DNA of 64,000 nucleotides from Spirochaetia bacterium (GTDB taxonomy: Bacteria; Spirochaetota; Spirochaetia; Sphaerochaetales; Sphaerochaetaceae). The notes beneath the pieces were generated by a model. It had not been told where the DNA came from and ran no database searches. It saw nothing but the letters and a program-made list of their open reading frames with translations. A program made the translations under genes and the position numbers. The DNA is taken from contig JAKVOU010000001.1 in assembly GCA_022482625.1 (NCBI GenBank), forward strand, positions 620,001 through 684,000, given 5' to 3'. Shown piece after piece: positions 7,989 to 16,119 of the stretch (its first letter is position 1; each line of letters begins with the position of its first letter).

Positions 7989-9650
7989 ATGGATTCTACT
8001 AAAAAAACAAGAAATTTTCTCATCTTGCTAGCAATCATTGCCATTCTTTTCCTATTGGTACTGATCCGTGTAGGAAACATAGACCATACCTTTGCAGCAA
8101 AACGGACAAGTTATGATGATCCTGAGGTTGCAAGCCAAGTGACAAGAGGTGCTATCCTTGACAGAAATGGCAGGATATTGGCAATAGAAAATACGTATAC
8201 CAGCTGCAGTTTCAGATTGGATGCCATAACAGACCTGCCCGCAGCGGCTGCTTTTGCGGCTCCATACCTGGATATGAAGTCTTCCGAAATCATCGAGGCA
8301 TGCAAGGGCCATACATACCAGGCTATGGTCAAACGACGGATAGACAAGAAAAAGGAAGAAGCCTTCCGTGCCGCCATACAAGCCCAGAAATACACGGGAA
8401 AAATAAAACTGGAGACTTTTACCGGCAGAGATTATCCCTACACATTCCATGCTGCACAGCTGCTTGGTTTCATCGGTCAGGACGGTACAGGGTTGGCAGG
8501 ATTGGAACATTCACTTGATTCCCAGCTTTCACCGCTCCCTGGGCTTGACGAAAAAGTTACCAGAGGTACCGACGTAACCTTGACATTGGACATGGACATA
8601 CAATATCTCAGCGACTTGGAAGTCCAGAAAATAGGAAACAAGTTCAAGCCGGAAAGTGCCTTGGCTATCGTCATGGATGCAAAGACAGGAGACCTGCTGG
8701 CAGTCACCAGCTACCCTTGGTTCGATCCCAACGATATTTCGGATTCAACTGATGATGAACGACAGGAAAAGGCGTTTTCCATGCTGTATGAACCAGGATC
8801 GGTCTTCAAGGTCTTTTCCTTTTCCGCAATCATGGACATCGGGGAAGCAGACCTGGCTACGCCTTTTGAATGTACCGGGAGCTACACCTTCACAAACCGT
8901 GGACAGACGGCCACCGTCAACTGTGTACACGCACATGGAACCGTTACACCGACGACGATGATTGCCAAAAGCTGCAATGGAGCAATTTCCTGCTGGGCGC
9001 TGCAGACGGATGACCGACCTTTCTACGACAAGTTATGCAGTTTCGGTTTCAATGCCAAGCAGGACCTGCCTGTAACAGGTATTGCACGTTCGAGAATTGC
9101 GGATCCGTCCACATGGTCTTTCCGTTCCAAACCTACCATTTCCTTCGGCCAGGAAATGGACACTACGGCACTCAACATTGTTTCAGCAGCAACGGCACTT
9201 GCCAACGGCGGTTATCTGCTTTCTCCGCATCTGATACTGGAAAAACAAGCAGGAGACCTGTATCCGGGAAAGGGAAAGATCCTGGAAACACGGCAGGTAC
9301 AAAAGAGCAAGGAACCCATCATCAGCAAGAAGACAGCTGATTTTGTCCTCGGTGCAATGGTTGAAGCAACCAAAGAAGGCGGAACTGCCATAGCCTGTGC
9401 AGTCGATGGCCTCAAGGTAGCAGCAAAGACAGGCACTGCCCAGCTGTTCAACGAAAAGACACATAGTTACATCAATAGCAGGACAATGGCATCGACTCTG
9501 GCAATCGTACCAGAAGATGACCCGAAATATATCATCTACATAGCAGCAAAAGCACCAAGCCAAGGTTCGATATGGGGCAGCAATATTGCAGCCCCTGCCG
9601 TCGGGAATCTGATCAGAGGCCTGGTCGCACAGGGAAAGCTCCTCAGATGA
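7989..9650 (+). CDS. ftsI: Class B penicillin-binding protein (FtsI/PBP2-type transpeptidase)
   Basis: This is a D,D-transpeptidase that cross-links peptidoglycan. One N-terminal membrane helix (about residues 10-27) is followed by a dimerisation/pedestal domain beginning with RGAILDRNGRILA (about 53-65), then the transpeptidase domain. All three active-site motifs are intact: SxxK as S271-V-F-K274 in EPGSVFK, SxN as S328-C-N330, and KTG at 480-482. At 553 residues it is a normal-sized class B enzyme without PASTA domains. FtsI normally sits between ftsL and murE/murF. Here that position is empty, and this gene lies at the far end of the cluster on the opposite strand, overlapping the 3' end of the PfkB gene by eight bases. 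FtsI is preferred over the elongation enzyme PBP2 because of this neighbourhood; the motifs alone do not decide it. A GTG six codons upstream is the alternative start, but it would lie within the predicted promoter. Confidence 0.85.
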   Translation: MDSTKKTRNFLILLAIIAILFLLVLIRVGNIDHTFAAKRTSYDDPEVASQVTRGAILDRNGRILAIENTYTSCSFRLDAITDLPAAAAFAAPYLDMKSSEIIEACKGHTYQAMVKRRIDKKKEEAFRAAIQAQKYTGKIKLETFTGRDYPYTFHAAQLLGFIGQDGTGLAGLEHSLDSQLSPLPGLDEKVTRGTDVTLTLDMDIQYLSDLEVQKIGNKFKPESALAIVMDAKTGDLLAVTSYPWFDPNDISDSTDDERQEKAFSMLYEPGSVFKVFSFSAIMDIGEADLATPFECTGSYTFTNRGQTATVNCVHAHGTVTPTTMIAKSCNGAISCWALQTDDRPFYDKLCSFGFNAKQDLPVTGIARSRIADPSTWSFRSKPTISFGQEMDTTALNIVSAATALANGGYLLSPHLILEKQAGDLYPGKGKILETRQVQKSKEPIISKKTADFVLGAMVEATKEGGTAIACAVDGLKVAAKTGTAQLFNEKTHSYINSRTMASTLAIVPEDDPKYIIYIAAKAPSQGSIWGSNIAAPAVGNLIRGLVAQGKLLR

Positions 9651-10557
9651 TGGAACCGGGAGCAAAGGTCTGTGCCACCTTGCTGCCGACAGACAGTGCA
9701 GACGCACAGGCATCAGGGAACGATACTCCCCCAAGCAATGCAAGGCAGAGCCCAGAGCAGACGCCGTCCCCACATCCGATGGTATTCACCACACGGTCTA
9801 CCGGAGGGACCTGCAACGTATAAGGCTGCTCTCCGTCGAAGCACAAGGCCGGCCATCTGCCGTGGGTCAGCAATATCCGGGCTTTTGCCATCCTGCCCAC
9901 TTCAACCATCTTCTGTTTGGCAAGTTCCACGGTCCTGCTACCCTCATGCCCTTCTGTCACGGTACAGTCAGGCAAGAACGTAGAAACAAACTCACTGAGA
10001 TTCGGCTTGACGACAAGGCCTTCTACTTCAAGGCAACGTCTCAGGTCTTCGCCTCTGACATCAAGCACCACCGTCTTACCCAAGTCCCTTGCTTCCCTGC
10101 AGAAATCCCTGTAAAGAAAATCTGAATATCCGGCACATCTGCTACCGGTAATGATAAGCGCATCACTTTCTGCAATCCTCTGCCCGAACAGTTTTCTGAG
10201 TCCTTCCTCAGTACCGGATGGCACAGCCGTTCCCTCTTCCACCAGTTCAGTTGCCATGCCATCATGAAGGACCGTCGTACAACAGCGGACAGGAACCTGT
10301 GCATCGACACTACAAAGCGTAAAGCCTGCTTCGTGGCATAAATTTGCATGTAATTCGGCTTCTTCACCGCCCTGATGACTCAAAAGCACGGCTTCGGCAC
10401 CCAGCTGTGTCAGTATCCTGGCACAATCAGCACCTTTTCCACCCACAGAAAGCAACGACCGTTTGCTTCTGTTGACTTCTCCGGCTTTGAAATCCTCAAA
10501 ATACAGCGTTCTCTGAAGCGTCGGATTAAGACAGACAACAAGGATTTTATTTTGCAT
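9643..10557 (-). CDS. PfkB-family sugar kinase (1-phosphofructokinase/tagatose-6-phosphate kinase type)
   Basis: This is a 304-residue ribokinase-family kinase that should phosphorylate a sugar phosphate with ATP. The start LVVCLNPTLQRTLYF is typical of the LacC/FruK branch, where CLNPxxD is usual. GGKGADCARIL corresponds to the GGKGxN substrate motif, with Asp in place of Asn. GCGDGVCSGL near residue 270 is the GxGD motif with the catalytic Asp. The start codon lies inside the 3' end of the FlhF-like gene, behind GGAGAAGG, so translation is probably coupled. It is the last gene of the long division operon. Its 3' end overlaps the convergent PBP gene, with no terminator between them. No phosphotransferase or aldolase gene is nearby, so the substrate is not inferable. 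Confidence 0.8.
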   Translation of the reverse strand: MQNKILVVCLNPTLQRTLYFEDFKAGEVNRSKRSLLSVGGKGADCARILTQLGAEAVLLSHQGGEEAELHANLCHEAGFTLCSVDAQVPVRCCTTVLHDGMATELVEEGTAVPSGTEEGLRKLFGQRIAESDALIITGSRCAGYSDFLYRDFCREARDLGKTVVLDVRGEDLRRCLEVEGLVVKPNLSEFVSTFLPDCTVTEGHEGSRTVELAKQKMVEVGRMAKARILLTHGRWPALCFDGEQPYTLQVPPVDRVVNTIGCGDGVCSGLCLALLGGVSFPDACASALSVGSKVAQTFAPGSII

Positions 10558-11590
10558 CACCTTCTCCTGCAACCAGCGATGTCCCATTCTCCCACATGGA
10601 CTTGAAATCCAAAGAGAATCCTGTAAGCAGGCTCATGATATAGGCACCGCTTGCCTGCTGCAGGTCTCCTGTGATATTTGGCCCATTGCTGAGGAACAGC
10701 AAAGGAAGCCCTGTCCCGTGGCAAAAAGAAAGCACGTTTCCGAATGTAGCAGTCTGGTCACACATTGTCACTACAGCACTCTTGAACTCATATGCTGAAA
10801 ACTTTGCGTAGTCGCTTTCCAGCTGTCGCAGCTTATGCCTGGCATCGATGCAATAGAAGTGCCCGACCTTGGCCAAGGGAAGATGAGCAAGCATAGCATC
10901 TGCAAGCTCATCGTCGATACCCCTTTGGTCGACAAGCACCAGGTCATATTCGTCAAAGCAGTCCTTTGCCAATTTGTCAAAAGCAATGAGATCTGCTGCA
11001 TGGAATACATGCATTGCAGGCAGATGCTTTTCTTCAGCAAGTGTACCGGCACTACCCAATGTCAGGAAAGCGACCTTCCTTTTTGAAAGGTCAATGACAT
11101 CCTCCGAATAGAGTGCTGCCAGTTTCAGCAAGGCAAGTGTCTTACCGACACCTACCGGTCCATGCAAGACAAAGAATTTCGGAGGATGAAGCATGTCATC
11201 ACGGTCGATGCCGGCCGAATCTACCAACCGGTTGACCAACCGCAGTTCCATCTCCGTCAGATCCTTGGCATCTGCCCATACGAGATTGCCGATCACTTCT
11301 CTTGTCAGCTCCTCAGAAAAATCATTGGACAGCAAGGTCCGCCGCATATCCTTGACGACCTCGCTGGGCGCTTCTATCGACTTCGGCGGCTGAGCTTTGG
11401 CTTTTGCCACCTGCTCTGCCTCAGGCCCCTTTTCCTTGACCAGATAGCATTGGATGCTACATCCTCCCCTTCGACGGAACGAAGGGGCAAGTGTCGTCCT
11501 GGTATGAATCCTGACAGCACTGCCGAATTTCTGCCTGGCAAGTTTCACCGCCTCGTCATAATCCTTTCCTACGAATGTCAGGAATTCCAT
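10547..11590 (-). CDS. FlhF-like SRP-family GTPase, degenerate
   Basis: The N-terminal segment EFLTFVGKDYDEAVKLAR is typical of FlhF, which places the flagellar apparatus at the cell pole. A variable linker follows, then an NG-domain. The P-loop GPVGVGKT (144-151) is intact. The second Walker region is altered to VDQRG (220-224) instead of DTAGR, and the guanine-specificity motif TKLD has become TMCD (275-278). The ending resembles the LPxxYxTxGQxVPxDL region of FlhF in the form LPLLFLSNGPNITGDL. At 347 residues it is near the usual FlhF length. It follows hslU by nine bases and overlaps pfkB, with no flhA, fleN or flagellar gene in view. In Bacillus, hslVU-codY leads into the flagellar operon that ends near flhF, so this could be what remains after loss of that block. 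GTP binding may be weak or lost. MinD- or SRP-like alternatives fit the N-terminus less well. Confidence 0.72.
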   Translation of the reverse strand: MEFLTFVGKDYDEAVKLARQKFGSAVRIHTRTTLAPSFRRRGGCSIQCYLVKEKGPEAEQVAKAKAQPPKSIEAPSEVVKDMRRTLLSNDFSEELTREVIGNLVWADAKDLTEMELRLVNRLVDSAGIDRDDMLHPPKFFVLHGPVGVGKTLALLKLAALYSEDVIDLSKRKVAFLTLGSAGTLAEEKHLPAMHVFHAADLIAFDKLAKDCFDEYDLVLVDQRGIDDELADAMLAHLPLAKVGHFYCIDARHKLRQLESDYAKFSAYEFKSAVVTMCDQTATFGNVLSFCHGTGLPLLFLSNGPNITGDLQQASGAYIMSLLTGFSLDFKSMWENGTSLVAGEGDAK

Positions 11591-11599
11591 ACCGAGCTC

Positions 11600-12949
11600 C
11601 TACAGGATGAACCGGGAAAGATCCTGGTCCTCGACTACATCGCCAAGCCGGCGGTCAACATAATCAGATGTTATCGTAATTGTCTGTCCTGTCAGTTCAT
11701 CCGCACTGAAACTCAGCTCCTCAAGCAGCTTCTCCATGATCGTATATAAACGTCTGGCTCCGATGTTCTCATTGGCAGTATTTACCTGATGTGCAATCTC
11801 GCTGATCCTGCTGATGGCATCATCACGGAAAACAATATCCACGCCCTCAGTCTTGAGCAGTTCATGGTATTGCATGGTAATTGCATTCTTCGGCTCAACC
11901 AGGATTCTCTTGAAATCATCAACAGTAAGATCATCCAGTTCCACACGGAGAGGGAAACGTCCTTGGAGTTCAGGTATGAGATCGCTGGGCTTTGAGACAT
12001 GGAAAGCACCGCTTGCGATGAAAAGGATGTGGGTCGTGTCAATGACACCCCACTTGGTGTTTACCTTGGTTCCTTCGACGATGGGCAGAATATCACGCTG
12101 GACACCTTCACGGGAAACATCCTGTCCTCCGCTGCGTTGTCCCTCTGCATTGGCTATCTTATCTATCTCATCAATGAAGATGATGCCCATCTGCTCGACA
12201 CGTTCCTTTGCCTCGTCCTTGGCCTTGTCAGGGTCGACAAGTTTGTCAAGTTCTTCCTCTCTGAGCAGTTCCCTGGCCCTTTTGATGGAACAGACACGCT
12301 TCTGGGGCTGACGGAGCATGGAAGAAATAGAATTCATTGCATTCTGTATATCTTCCATATTTCCACCGCCGAACATCTCGACACCGAGAGAAGAACCGGA
12401 AGAAGTGACATTGAGTTCGACTTCCTTATCTTCAAAGGCACCCTCATGGAGCATTTTCCTGAATTTCTCCCTGGTTGTCGTCTTGTCCTCTTCAAGGGCA
12501 CCCTGTGAAGCATCCAGCTTCGGCAAAAGCAAATCAAGAAGCCGTTCTTCGACCAATGCATCCACTTTGTCAGCATTGTTTTCACTTGCTTCTTTCTTTA
12601 CCATCTGCAAGGAAACCCCCATCAAATCCCTTACCATAGATTCCACATCGCGCCCGACATAGCCCACCTCAGTAAACTTGGTAGCTTCGACCTTGATGAA
12701 CGGGGCACCGCTGAGCTGGCTTATCCGTCTGGCCAATTCAGTCTTTCCACATCCTGTAGGACCGATGAGTATCATGTTCTTGGGAGATACTTCATCCCTG
12801 ATCTCAGGAGGAAGCCTCTTACGTCTGGTGCGGTTCCTGATAGCAACAGCAATCGTACGCTTTGCTTTTTCCTGTCCGATTATATACTTGTCCAACTCAG
12901 CCACAATCTGTGACGGTTTCATTTCATCCAAATTCTGCAATTGTTTCAT
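11600..12949 (-). CDS. hslU: HslU, ATPase subunit of the HslVU protease
   Basis: This AAA+ unfoldase feeds substrates to the HslV chamber. At 449 residues it has the family length. The start MKPSQIVAELDKYIIGQ is characteristic; Walker A is GPTGCGKT (63-70). The pore motif GYVGRDV follows shortly after. The I-domain occupies roughly 110-230, and Walker B is IIFIDEIDK. The last residues, DLSRFIL, match the HslU tail that inserts into HslV. The ATG behind AGGAAAG was chosen; longer forms without an SD would extend into hslV. It is transcribed between hslV (43-base gap) and the FlhF-like gene (nine-base gap). Frame and motifs are undamaged. Confidence 0.96.
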   Translation of the reverse strand: MKQLQNLDEMKPSQIVAELDKYIIGQEKAKRTIAVAIRNRTRRKRLPPEIRDEVSPKNMILIGPTGCGKTELARRISQLSGAPFIKVEATKFTEVGYVGRDVESMVRDLMGVSLQMVKKEASENNADKVDALVEERLLDLLLPKLDASQGALEEDKTTTREKFRKMLHEGAFEDKEVELNVTSSGSSLGVEMFGGGNMEDIQNAMNSISSMLRQPQKRVCSIKRARELLREEELDKLVDPDKAKDEAKERVEQMGIIFIDEIDKIANAEGQRSGGQDVSREGVQRDILPIVEGTKVNTKWGVIDTTHILFIASGAFHVSKPSDLIPELQGRFPLRVELDDLTVDDFKRILVEPKNAITMQYHELLKTEGVDIVFRDDAISRISEIAHQVNTANENIGARRLYTIMEKLLEELSFSADELTGQTITITSDYVDRRLGDVVEDQDLSRFIL

Positions 12950-12992
12950 TCTTGCTTTCCTATAATAAAGGGAACCGTAGCCACGTTCCCTA

Positions 12993-13568
12993 CTAATTTT
13001 TCTTTGTAGCATCCATAAAGGTTTCAGGTTCACCTGGAACCTCAACCAAAATCTTGTCATCGGTATAGATGCACAGGGACGATGCAATCTTGACGCTTCT
13101 GTAGGCAATCTCACGTGCATCCATATCCACTTTTGCATCAATATATGCCAGAGCTGCAGAAAGCGCAAAGTTTCCGCCGCTTCCGATAGCCATTACATTG
13201 TATTCCGGTTCAACGACATCACCGACGCCGGTAAGCAGGAGAATCTTGTCATTGTTCGCCACGATCATCTGTGCATCAAGCTGCCTCAGTTGCTGGTCAG
13301 CTCTCCATAGCTTTGCCATTTCCACTGCCGACCGTACCAAGTCGCCGGAATATTTCTTCAGTTTCTGTTCAAAGTGCTCAAAAAGGGTAAAGGCATCAGC
13401 CGTTCCACCGGCAAAACCGGTAACGACCTGTCCGTCATAAAGCTGACGGACCTTCCGTGCATTTCCCTTTAGAATAGTGTTTCCGGCAGTTACCTGTCCG
13501 TCACCGGCCAATGCAACCTTACCGTCTTTCTTCACTGCTACGATTGTAGTTCCTCTGTATTGTTCCAT
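12993..13568 (-). CDS. hslV: HslV, peptidase subunit of the HslVU protease
   Basis: This proteasome-like N-terminal nucleophile hydrolase has 191 residues. The mature protein should begin at the Thr pair in RGTTIVAVKKDGKVALAGDG after removal of a six-residue leader; the first Thr is the nucleophile. Further family landmarks are the VTGFAGGTADAFTL stretch and AIGSGGNFALSAALA. The start codon overlaps the xerC stop in a TAATG arrangement, indicating translational coupling. It works with HslU, encoded next, in the cytoplasm to degrade misfolded and regulatory proteins. The xerC-hslV-hslU order is the classic codVWX arrangement. Confidence 0.96.
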   Translation of the reverse strand: MEQYRGTTIVAVKKDGKVALAGDGQVTAGNTILKGNARKVRQLYDGQVVTGFAGGTADAFTLFEHFEQKLKKYSGDLVRSAVEMAKLWRADQQLRQLDAQMIVANNDKILLLTGVGDVVEPEYNVMAIGSGGNFALSAALAYIDAKVDMDAREIAYRSVKIASSLCIYTDDKILVEVPGEPETFMDATKKN

Positions 13569-14479
13569 TATGTTTCCCTTCCATGAGGATGACTGTCCAA
13601 ATAGACTTCCCTCATTTTTTTCTGTGAGACATGCGTATAAATCTGTGTTGTCGAAAGCGACACATGCCCCAACAGTTCCTGGACAACCCTTATGGATGCC
13701 CCGTTGTCAAGCAAATGGGTAGCATAGGTATGCCGCAGGACATGCGGCGTAAATCTCTTCTGCCAGCCAAAAGCAAGACGCTGTGCTTCAAAAATACTCT
13801 CAACAGTTGAAATCGACAACCTTTTTCCTTTGTCTGATACAAAGAAAATGTCCAGATCCGACTTTCCCTTGATCCCCTTGAGTCTTTGCAGGACACTTCT
13901 CTGGGAAAGGTAGTACCGGGCAAGTTCCCTGCAATGGTCCGTCAGGTAAACTTTTCTCTGCTTGCTTCCTTTTCCCATGACAAGGAAACCATCGGCTTCC
14001 AGGTCAACATCCCGTACGTTGAGAGGCAGCAATTCCCCTATCCTGCAACCGGTGTCGTAGAGCATCGTAAACAGCAGTACGTTCCTTAATTTCGGGAAGG
14101 TATCTGTCGGCTGACTGAGCAGACGATGTACTTCCTCGACAGTAAGGACCGTCGGAAGCGGTCGTCCTGTCCCCCTGGTTGATACTGAAGAAAACGGATT
14201 ATGTTCCGTATAGCCATGTTTGCGGCAATAGGTAAAGAACCCTCGCAGACAACTGATTTTTCTGGCTATGCTCCGTTTTGACAGATGTTGTCCCTCCAGC
14301 AGTCCAAGATACAGTATGGCATCCCCGTCAGCAACGGCAGCAATATCAATCTGCTTATCAGCCAGAAAAGCCAAGAACTGTCTGATATCATTCCCATAGG
14401 CTTCCAGCGTATTAGGACTACGTGAGCCGACAGCTTTCAGCACATCAAGATATTCTCCAAGCAATCCATACCCATCCAT
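13568..14479 (-). CDS. xerC: Tyrosine recombinase XerC
   Basis: This 303-residue site-specific recombinase has an N-terminal SAM-like core-binding domain (about 1-95) and a C-terminal catalytic domain. The catalytic set is visible: Arg in TGCRIGELL, Lys in GKGSKQRKV, HVLRH, GHVSLST, and the nucleophile Tyr in IYTHVS. With the second Xer protein of this operon it should resolve chromosome dimers at dif during division. Position, not sequence, favours calling it XerC, because it directly precedes hslVU as codV does in Bacillus. The dprA stop lies 32 bases upstream. No dif site was recognised in the window. Confidence 0.92.
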   Translation of the reverse strand: MDGYGLLGEYLDVLKAVGSRSPNTLEAYGNDIRQFLAFLADKQIDIAAVADGDAILYLGLLEGQHLSKRSIARKISCLRGFFTYCRKHGYTEHNPFSSVSTRGTGRPLPTVLTVEEVHRLLSQPTDTFPKLRNVLLFTMLYDTGCRIGELLPLNVRDVDLEADGFLVMGKGSKQRKVYLTDHCRELARYYLSQRSVLQRLKGIKGKSDLDIFFVSDKGKRLSISTVESIFEAQRLAFGWQKRFTPHVLRHTYATHLLDNGASIRVVQELLGHVSLSTTQIYTHVSQKKMREVYLDSHPHGRET

Positions 14480-14511
14480 GATTTTTCCATTCTATCATTG
14501 CATAAGGACTC

Positions 14512-15324
14512 TCACAAGCCAGAAGGGCATGTCTCTTTCATCGGTAAACCTTGCAATCTTGCCAAGTCCTCATAGCCATGTACCATAATTGCACCATCAT
14601 CAAACAACTGCTTGGATCCTCTGCAGAACATCCGTCCGTCGACCCCACACTGATGGACATAGCATTCAATGCCAGAATCCAAGGCTTCCTGCACACAGGA
14701 CAGGGATCCGCTTCGCTGCGATGCCTGCAGCACGACAAGACAGGATGCCAAGCCGACCAACAACGTAGCCCCGTTTCTCCTTGCCCCCGGCTGGGAGTTC
14801 CCCATCCAAGGTTCCATGCACGATACCGTAGCAACACCAGATCGATGTCTGCAATGGTCCAATCCACAACCGGCGACCCTGACAGGCACCGTGCCCCCTG
14901 CAGCAATACCGGCAAGCATCCGGGAACCGCAGGTCCCTTCTCCTGTCAGTACTACCGAAATTCCATTGAAAGAAAGGGCCCGTGAGAAACCATAGGCACA
15001 GCAAAGTACGTCATCATAGGCAGTATCACTGCACGTCAAGGCAACAGCCATACCGCAGGTTGACGGAAACGGAGCGTCAGATGTAAGCCGATACGGAGGA
15101 TGTGCAAGCCTGTAGAGACCTTCAGGATATCCATCCTCTCCGCAGAAAGCTACCCTGTAATTCCTAAAGCTGTCCAACCGTGCAGAAATATCGGGAAATG
15201 ATCGGTGGGAGACTATCAATGACTCGATTTCAGCAACACAGAGATCCTGTTTCTCAAATACAGGCTTCAGCTGTTCCTGTTCAAAAGGAAGCAACGACAA
15301 CAGCAGTTTTCTTTCCCTATCCAT
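14512..15324 (-). CDS. dprA: Divergent DprA/Smf-family protein
   Basis: DprA loads RecA on incoming single-stranded DNA and shares a Rossmann-like fold. Here the identification rests on the order dprA-xerC-hslV and on a weak fold signature: ALSFNGISVVLTGEG, VRVAGCGLDHCRHR where canonical proteins have a VLGxGLDxxYP stretch, and SRRNGA/LLVGLA...VVLQASQRSGSL matching the RNRIIAGLS...VVEAxxxSGSL region. Several invariant residues are replaced: the GSR motif is displaced, and RNRII has become RNGAT. The protein is short at 270 residues, and Cys-rich compared with its neighbours. It may be a functionally drifting DprA in a non-competent lineage. The topA gene that often follows dprA in spirochaetes is absent. 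Confidence 0.68.
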   Translation of the reverse strand: MDRERKLLLSLLPFEQEQLKPVFEKQDLCVAEIESLIVSHRSFPDISARLDSFRNYRVAFCGEDGYPEGLYRLAHPPYRLTSDAPFPSTCGMAVALTCSDTAYDDVLCCAYGFSRALSFNGISVVLTGEGTCGSRMLAGIAAGGTVPVRVAGCGLDHCRHRSGVATVSCMEPWMGNSQPGARRNGATLLVGLASCLVVLQASQRSGSLSCVQEALDSGIECYVHQCGVDGRMFCRGSKQLFDDGAIMVHGYEDLARLQGLPMKETCPSGL

Positions 15325-15360
15325 GTCCTGTTATACAAAAAAGACAGGAAAACGGTTGTG

Positions 15361-16119
15361 TCAGACCAGGAAACTGAAAATGAGTTTCAAAAGCAACAGT
15401 GCCATTACGATCAGCATGATCGGCTTGACAATTGCAACACCTTTCCTGATTGCCATGCCAGCACCCAGATATGAACCGGCAATCTGGCATGCAGCACAGG
15501 GGATTGCAATAAGATAATCAATGTTGCCATTGAGGATGAATGTTGCCAAAGCCGCAACGTTGCTGGCCAAGTTGACAATCTTTGTCGTACCGCAGGAAGT
15601 GACGATATCAAGTCCGATCAAGGCAGAAAAAAGGAAAGTAAGGAAAACACCGGTTCCAGGTCCGAAAAAACCGTCATAGAATCCGATGAGCAGGCAGGCT
15701 ATGCAGCATATGAAGTAAGTAAGCGGACCATCTGCCATCCGTCTCTTTGCAACCCCGAAGTCCTTTTTCAACAGCGTAAAGGCTGCTATGACAGGGACCA
15801 GCACCACCATCAGATACCGCAGGAACGTATCTGAAGCCTGGAGTGCCACATGGGCTCCGACAGCGGAACCGACAAGGCTGAAGATGACAGCGAAGGTTCC
15901 CAATTTCATCTCAACTTGTCCGGCTCTGATATAACGTATCGCAGCCACCGTCGTACCGCTGGTAGAGGCAAACTTGTTGTTTCCCAATGCCAGATGAGGC
16001 GGCATTCCCAATGCCATGTAGGAAGTAAGGGAAATCAAGCCGCCGCCGCCTGCAATTGAATCAACGAAACCGGCAAGGAAAATAAGAGGACATAATATGA
16101 TAAGCATCTTCGGATCCAT
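15361..16119 (-). CDS. TauE/SafE (TSUP) family membrane permease
   Basis: This is a 252-residue integral membrane protein with about eight hydrophobic segments. The Gly-rich N-terminal AGFVDSIAGGGGLISL and the second half-repeat with GFYDGFFGPGTGVFLTF are hallmarks of the sulfite exporter TauE/SafE family, which moves small organic or sulfur anions. The substrate is not evident. The gene is fully embedded in the division operon: its ATG directly follows the xerD stop (TGAATG), and dprA follows after 36 bases. Nothing in its neighbourhood concerns sulfur metabolism, so the placement looks like transcriptional hitch-hiking. Confidence 0.85.
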   Translation of the reverse strand: MDPKMLIILCPLIFLAGFVDSIAGGGGLISLTSYMALGMPPHLALGNNKFASTSGTTVAAIRYIRAGQVEMKLGTFAVIFSLVGSAVGAHVALQASDTFLRYLMVVLVPVIAAFTLLKKDFGVAKRRMADGPLTYFICCIACLLIGFYDGFFGPGTGVFLTFLFSALIGLDIVTSCGTTKIVNLASNVAALATFILNGNIDYLIAIPCAACQIAGSYLGAGMAIRKGVAIVKPIMLIVMALLLLKLIFSFLV

